From: Clostridia bacterium
GTDB lineage: Bacteria; Bacillota_A; Clostridia; Christensenellales; Aristaeellaceae
DNA length: 15,009 nucleotides
Direction of reading: 5' to 3'
NCBI GenBank assembly: GCA_017464225.1
Contig: JAFUDW010000054.1
Span: 1 to 15,009 of the forward strand
This document shows positions 12,367 to 15,009 of this stretch, piece by piece (position 1 is the first letter of the stretch; each line of letters starts with the position of its first letter). Under the pieces are notes generated by a model. That model saw nothing but the letters and a program-made list of their open reading frames with translations. It was not told where the DNA came from and did not search any database. The position numbers and the translations under genes are program-made.

Positions 12367-14079
12367 GTGCCCGCCGGGAAAGCGGATGTCTATTCCATAA
12401 TGAATTTGCTTGCGAGGTCATCCATGAACGAATTGATCCCCATCGCCAATCAAACGATGGAGCTGGCCGAATGCCGGGCGCAATGGGCCTTTGACGACGC
12501 GTATGGCTGCTGGCGCCTGGAGGACGTGCTCTATACCGATCAGGCGCGGGTGCCCAAGTTTCAGCGGCTTTCCATCTTCGCGCCCGCGGCGCTGATGAAG
12601 GACGGCCTGCCCACGGCGGAGAGCCGCCGCGTGCCCATCGTATTTGAAAACAACGCCGCCGGCTATATGCAGATGCCCCATACCTGGCTGGGCGGGCCCC
12701 GATGCTATGCCGAGCAGTATTTGAACCGCGGGCTGATCTATATTACCTGCGGCTGCCGGGGCCGGGAAAGCCGGGATGAACGGGGCGAGGCGGCGGGCAA
12801 AGCGCCTGCCTCGTTGATCGATTTTAAAACCGCGCTGCGGTTCCTCCGGCATAACCGGGAGTATTTGCCCGGGGATTTTGACCGGATCATATCGGTGGGC
12901 TGGAGCGCCGGCGGAGCCATGAGCGCGCTGCTGGGCGTGACCGGCGATAACCCGCGCTTTGACGAATATCTGCGGGAGAACGGCGCGTTCATGGATGAGA
13001 GCGACGCCGTGTACGCCGCCCAGATCTATTGTCCCATCATCGATCTGGAGCACGCTGACCTGGCCTATGAATGGTGCTTTGGCGCGGATAAGACCTGCGA
13101 GGATTCTCCGGCGGGCCCGGCGGAAACCATGACGCCCTTCAAGGAGGCGCTGTCCCGGAAGCTTGCGGCCCGGTATGTGGATTATGTCAACAGCCTGGGG
13201 CTGCGGCATCCCGCCGACGGGCGGCCGTTGACGCTGGACCGGGACGGGCGCGGCGCGTTTTACGATTATCTGATGGACTGTCTGAACGCTTCAGCTACCG
13301 ATCATTTGAAGCGCTTGGCGGATGGCAGGCTGTCGGCATCCTATACGCCTAAGGATTACCTGCGGGGGAATTATACCTATCTGGCGCCCGTGCCTCACGG
13401 CGGCGCGGGACATCACGCGGGCCCCGGCGTGGCGGTATCCGATCAGCCCATGAGCCTGGGTGATATGCTCTCCCGGCCGCCCAAGGGCGTGCCGTTCCGG
13501 GACAGAAAGCCGGAAATGGAGGAAAAGCGCGGCAGCGATAAGCGCGATTGGCTGTTCTGGGATGGTGAGCGGGCCGTTATCCGCGATCTGGATACCTATG
13601 TGCTGCGCCACCGCCGCCGGATGAAGCCCTGCACCTCTTTTGATACCCTGGGCATGGACAGCGGCGAAAACCAGGTGTTTGGCACGGAGAAGCAGGATTA
13701 TCTGCATTTTAACGCCGCTATCGGCGCGGCCATCGCCGAATTGGAGGAAGAATTTCCGGAGGAAGCGCAAAGGTATGCCCGGGCCTGGGCCGGGGCGGAC
13801 GATCGGGCGCTGGCAGAGCGCGTTTACCTGCTCAATCCCCTGAGCTTTATCGGCACGGGCGAGCGCAGCGCGCAGGCCAGGCATTACCGCATCCGGGTGG
13901 GGGCCGGCGACGCCGATACCGCGTTCAGCGTGTCCATGACGCTGGCGGTGAAGCTGATGAACGCGGGGTACCCTGTGGATTATGCCTTGATCTGGGACCA
14001 GCCCCACAGCGAGGCTGATTATCCCGGTGAAATATTGCAATGGATCAATGAAATCTGCGAAGGAGGAACGAAAAAATGA
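12367..14079 (+). CDS. Tannase-like alpha/beta hydrolase (bacterial tannase/feruloyl-esterase fold)
   Basis: This is a 570-residue serine esterase without a signal peptide. The nucleophile elbow is G178-W-S180-A-G182 in SVGWSAGGAMSALLG. The C-terminal part matches bacterial tannases of the Lactobacillus type: K420 and E434 in KPCTSFDTLGMDSGENQVFG correspond to the galloyl-binding Lys and Glu, RVGAGDADTAFSVS holds the catalytic Asp (D515) and binding Asp (D517), and YALIWDQPHSEADY holds the catalytic His (H547). Full triad and substrate-site residues thus appear kept, suggesting hydrolysis of gallate-like or other aromatic or sugar esters inside the cell; the exact substrate is inference. GTG at 12367 is preferred for its GGAGGGG site six bases before. 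ATG at 12424, with GAGG upstream, is a serious alternative giving 551 residues. The stop overlaps the next start (ATGA). Confidence 0.82.
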   Translation: MPAGKADVYSIMNLLARSSMNELIPIANQTMELAECRAQWAFDDAYGCWRLEDVLYTDQARVPKFQRLSIFAPAALMKDGLPTAESRRVPIVFENNAAGYMQMPHTWLGGPRCYAEQYLNRGLIYITCGCRGRESRDERGEAAGKAPASLIDFKTALRFLRHNREYLPGDFDRIISVGWSAGGAMSALLGVTGDNPRFDEYLRENGAFMDESDAVYAAQIYCPIIDLEHADLAYEWCFGADKTCEDSPAGPAETMTPFKEALSRKLAARYVDYVNSLGLRHPADGRPLTLDRDGRGAFYDYLMDCLNASATDHLKRLADGRLSASYTPKDYLRGNYTYLAPVPHGGAGHHAGPGVAVSDQPMSLGDMLSRPPKGVPFRDRKPEMEEKRGSDKRDWLFWDGERAVIRDLDTYVLRHRRRMKPCTSFDTLGMDSGENQVFGTEKQDYLHFNAAIGAAIAELEEEFPEEAQRYARAWAGADDRALAERVYLLNPLSFIGTGERSAQARHYRIRVGAGDADTAFSVSMTLAVKLMNAGYPVDYALIWDQPHSEADYPGEILQWINEICEGGTKK

Positions 14080-14705
14080 AGTACAAGGGCATTATTTTTG
14101 ACCTGGACGGCGTCATTTGCTCCACCGACGAATACCATTACTTGGCCTGGAAGGCGCTGGCCGACCGGTTGGGCATCCCCTTTGACCGGGAGCGCAATAA
14201 CCTGCTGCGCGGCGTGAGCCGCATGGCCAGCCTGGAGATCATCCTGGAGAAGAGCGAAAAAACCTATACCGACGCCGAAAAGGCCGGGTTCGCCGAGGAA
14301 AAGAACGCGCTGTACCGCCAGCTGCTGGGACGCATGTCCCCGGCAGATCTTTCGGAGGATGTGCGGAGGACGCTGAACGCGCTGCGCGGCCAGGGATTGA
14401 AGCTGGCGATCGGCTCCTCCAGTAAAAATACGCCCTATATCCTGGAGCGCATCGGCTTGGGCGATTTCTTTGACGCCGTGGCCGATGGCAACTGCATCAC
14501 CCATTCCAAGCCCCATCCCGAGGTGTTTTTGAAGGCCGCCGATATGATCGGCCTGCCCCCGGCGGACTGCCTGGTGGTGGAGGACGCGCATGCCGGCGTG
14601 GAAGCGGCGGTGGCCGGAGGCTTTGAATGCGCCGCCATCGGCGACGCCAAGGATGATTCCCGGGCGACGCATCATCTGACCAAATTTTCCGATTTGCTGA
14701 TGTGA
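14076..14705 (+). CDS. pgmB: Beta-phosphoglucomutase (HAD superfamily)
   Basis: This 209-residue cytoplasmic HAD enzyme interconverts beta-glucose 1-phosphate and glucose 6-phosphate. Seen are the nucleophile motif FDLDGVI with D9 and the acid/base D11, then H21 and the cap-domain signature LLRGVSRMASLEIIL (43-57), which is characteristic of beta-phosphoglucomutases. The core phosphate-binding motif is AIGSSSKN (111-118), followed by SKPHPEVF (144-151) with K145 and the magnesium-binding VVEDAHAG (167-174). The length is normal for the family. The start has AAGGAGG nine bases upstream and overlaps the tannase-like stop by ATGA, so the two are translationally coupled. The usual partner, a GH65 or other disaccharide phosphorylase, is not in view. 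The coupling with an esterase hints that the pair handles an esterified sugar, but this is speculation. Confidence 0.9.
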   Translation: MKYKGIIFDLDGVICSTDEYHYLAWKALADRLGIPFDRERNNLLRGVSRMASLEIILEKSEKTYTDAEKAGFAEEKNALYRQLLGRMSPADLSEDVRRTLNALRGQGLKLAIGSSSKNTPYILERIGLGDFFDAVADGNCITHSKPHPEVFLKAADMIGLPPADCLVVEDAHAGVEAAVAGGFECAAIGDAKDDSRATHHLTKFSDLLM

Positions 14706-14806
14706 CGGTATTTGGCGGTGCTTCCAATGCGTCTGCCAAACGGAGGGTGACGAGGAGGGACGTTCAAGGCCTCCGCGATCCGGGGCCTACCGGCCCGCTC
14801 TACGCT

Positions 14807-14831
14807 GAAAGGCTGCTACCGGCAGCCTTTC
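14807..14831 (+). terminator. Perfect 10-bp hairpin after pgmB
   Basis: GAAAGGCTGC (14807-14816) and GCAGCCTTTC (14822-14831) pair perfectly around TACCG. It is stable, but CGGGCGC rather than a T-run follows, so it may be a transcript-end stabiliser or a factor-dependent terminator. The smaller hairpin just before it (14783-14796) has the same TACC loop. Confidence 0.45.
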
Positions 14832-14962
14832 CGGGCGCTTCGAGCCCCTTAATACTGATCCCTAATTTAATTCTTATAGGCAAAAATTTGTATGGGGAAC
14901 GATAAGGACCTCCGCGGCCCTTATGATCCTGCGGGGGCTGTTGCACTAAACCTCAGAAAAAA

Positions 14963-14995
14963 ACGGAGAAGTTCGTGAGAACAACTCCGTTTTTT
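14963..14995 (+). terminator. Bidirectional intrinsic terminator
   Basis: ACGGAG (14963-14968) pairs with CTCCGT (14985-14990), and GTTC with GAAC inside an AA/AA internal loop around GTGA. A T6 run ends the + side, and A-rich sequence before the stem gives a T-run on the - strand. It would end the DUF554-tannase-pgmB transcript and also stop - strand transcription from beyond the window. Confidence 0.8.
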
Positions 14996-15009
14996 GCTGT
15001 ATAATGTAA

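Larger units (their letters stand above)
14706..15009. other. Gene-free, hairpin-rich region after pgmB
   Basis: No gene is supported in these 304 bases. Inverted repeats seen are TTTGGC/GCCAAA (14711-14716, 14735-14740), GGGCC-TACC-GGCCC (14783-14796), the 10-bp stem at 14807-14831, GGGC/GCCC (14833-14847), ATAAGG/CCTTAT (14902-14924) and the terminator at 14963-14995. An AT-rich stretch lies at 14848-14890. A TATAAT at 15000-15005 may be the -10 of a + strand promoter for a gene beyond the window, but no -35 was found. Confidence 0.6.

Noticed and set aside
14702..14905. Open + strand frame of 67 codons after pgmB, and a 28-codon frame from 14892
   Set aside because: Neither has a ribosome binding site or recognisable sequence, and both run through hairpins or the terminator.

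Overview
The window looks like a chromosomal segment of a GC-rich Gram-positive bacterium, most likely a Clostridia-type Firmicute of the gut. The reasons are strong GGAGG-type ribosome binding sites, TATAAT promoters (several with an extended TGn), hairpin-plus-T-run terminators, a NiCo (czcD-type) riboswitch, and gene families common in gut Clostridia (DUF1538/PII, YczE/YitT, zinc macrodomain, cytoplasmic GH20, tannase-like hydrolase). This assignment rests on style and gene content, not on a marker gene.

Layout. (1) 1-3069, + strand: the end of dnaK, a CapA-type metallophosphoesterase whose start overlaps the dnaK stop (TAATG), and dnaJ. This is a heat-shock operon with an unusual secreted or anchored protein in the middle. 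(2) 3070-3674: 600 bp with no gene but packed with inverted repeats, including two ~60-bp quasi-palindromes that act as plausible terminators. (3) 3675-6254, - strand: a YczE/YitT-type membrane protein with a good promoter, and a family 20 glycoside hydrolase. (4) 6308-6372: two divergent extended -10 promoters lying in the arms of one inverted repeat. (5) 6429-8721, + strand: a duplicated DUF1538 membrane protein followed by a double PII-like protein, probably a transporter with its signal-sensing partner. (6) 8755-10130, - strand: a GNAT acetyltransferase and a zinc-type macrodomain protein. (7) 10146-11204, + strand: promoter, NiCo-type riboswitch, intrinsic terminator and cation diffusion facilitator, which together form a cobalt/nickel-responsive efflux unit. 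(8) 11180-11476, - strand: a single-domain rhodanese whose 3' end overlaps the efflux gene. (9) 11650-14705, + strand: a probable operon of a DUF554 membrane protein, a tannase-like alpha/beta hydrolase and beta-phosphoglucomutase. (10) 14706-15009: a gene-free, hairpin-rich tail ending in a strong terminator.

The best leads are the atypical NiCo riboswitch (clear 3' half, eroded P1 and P2), the DUF1538-double PII pair, capA inside dnaK-dnaJ, the mirrored divergent promoters, and the structured gene-free region after dnaJ. No tRNA, rRNA, CRISPR array, transposase or phage gene was seen.
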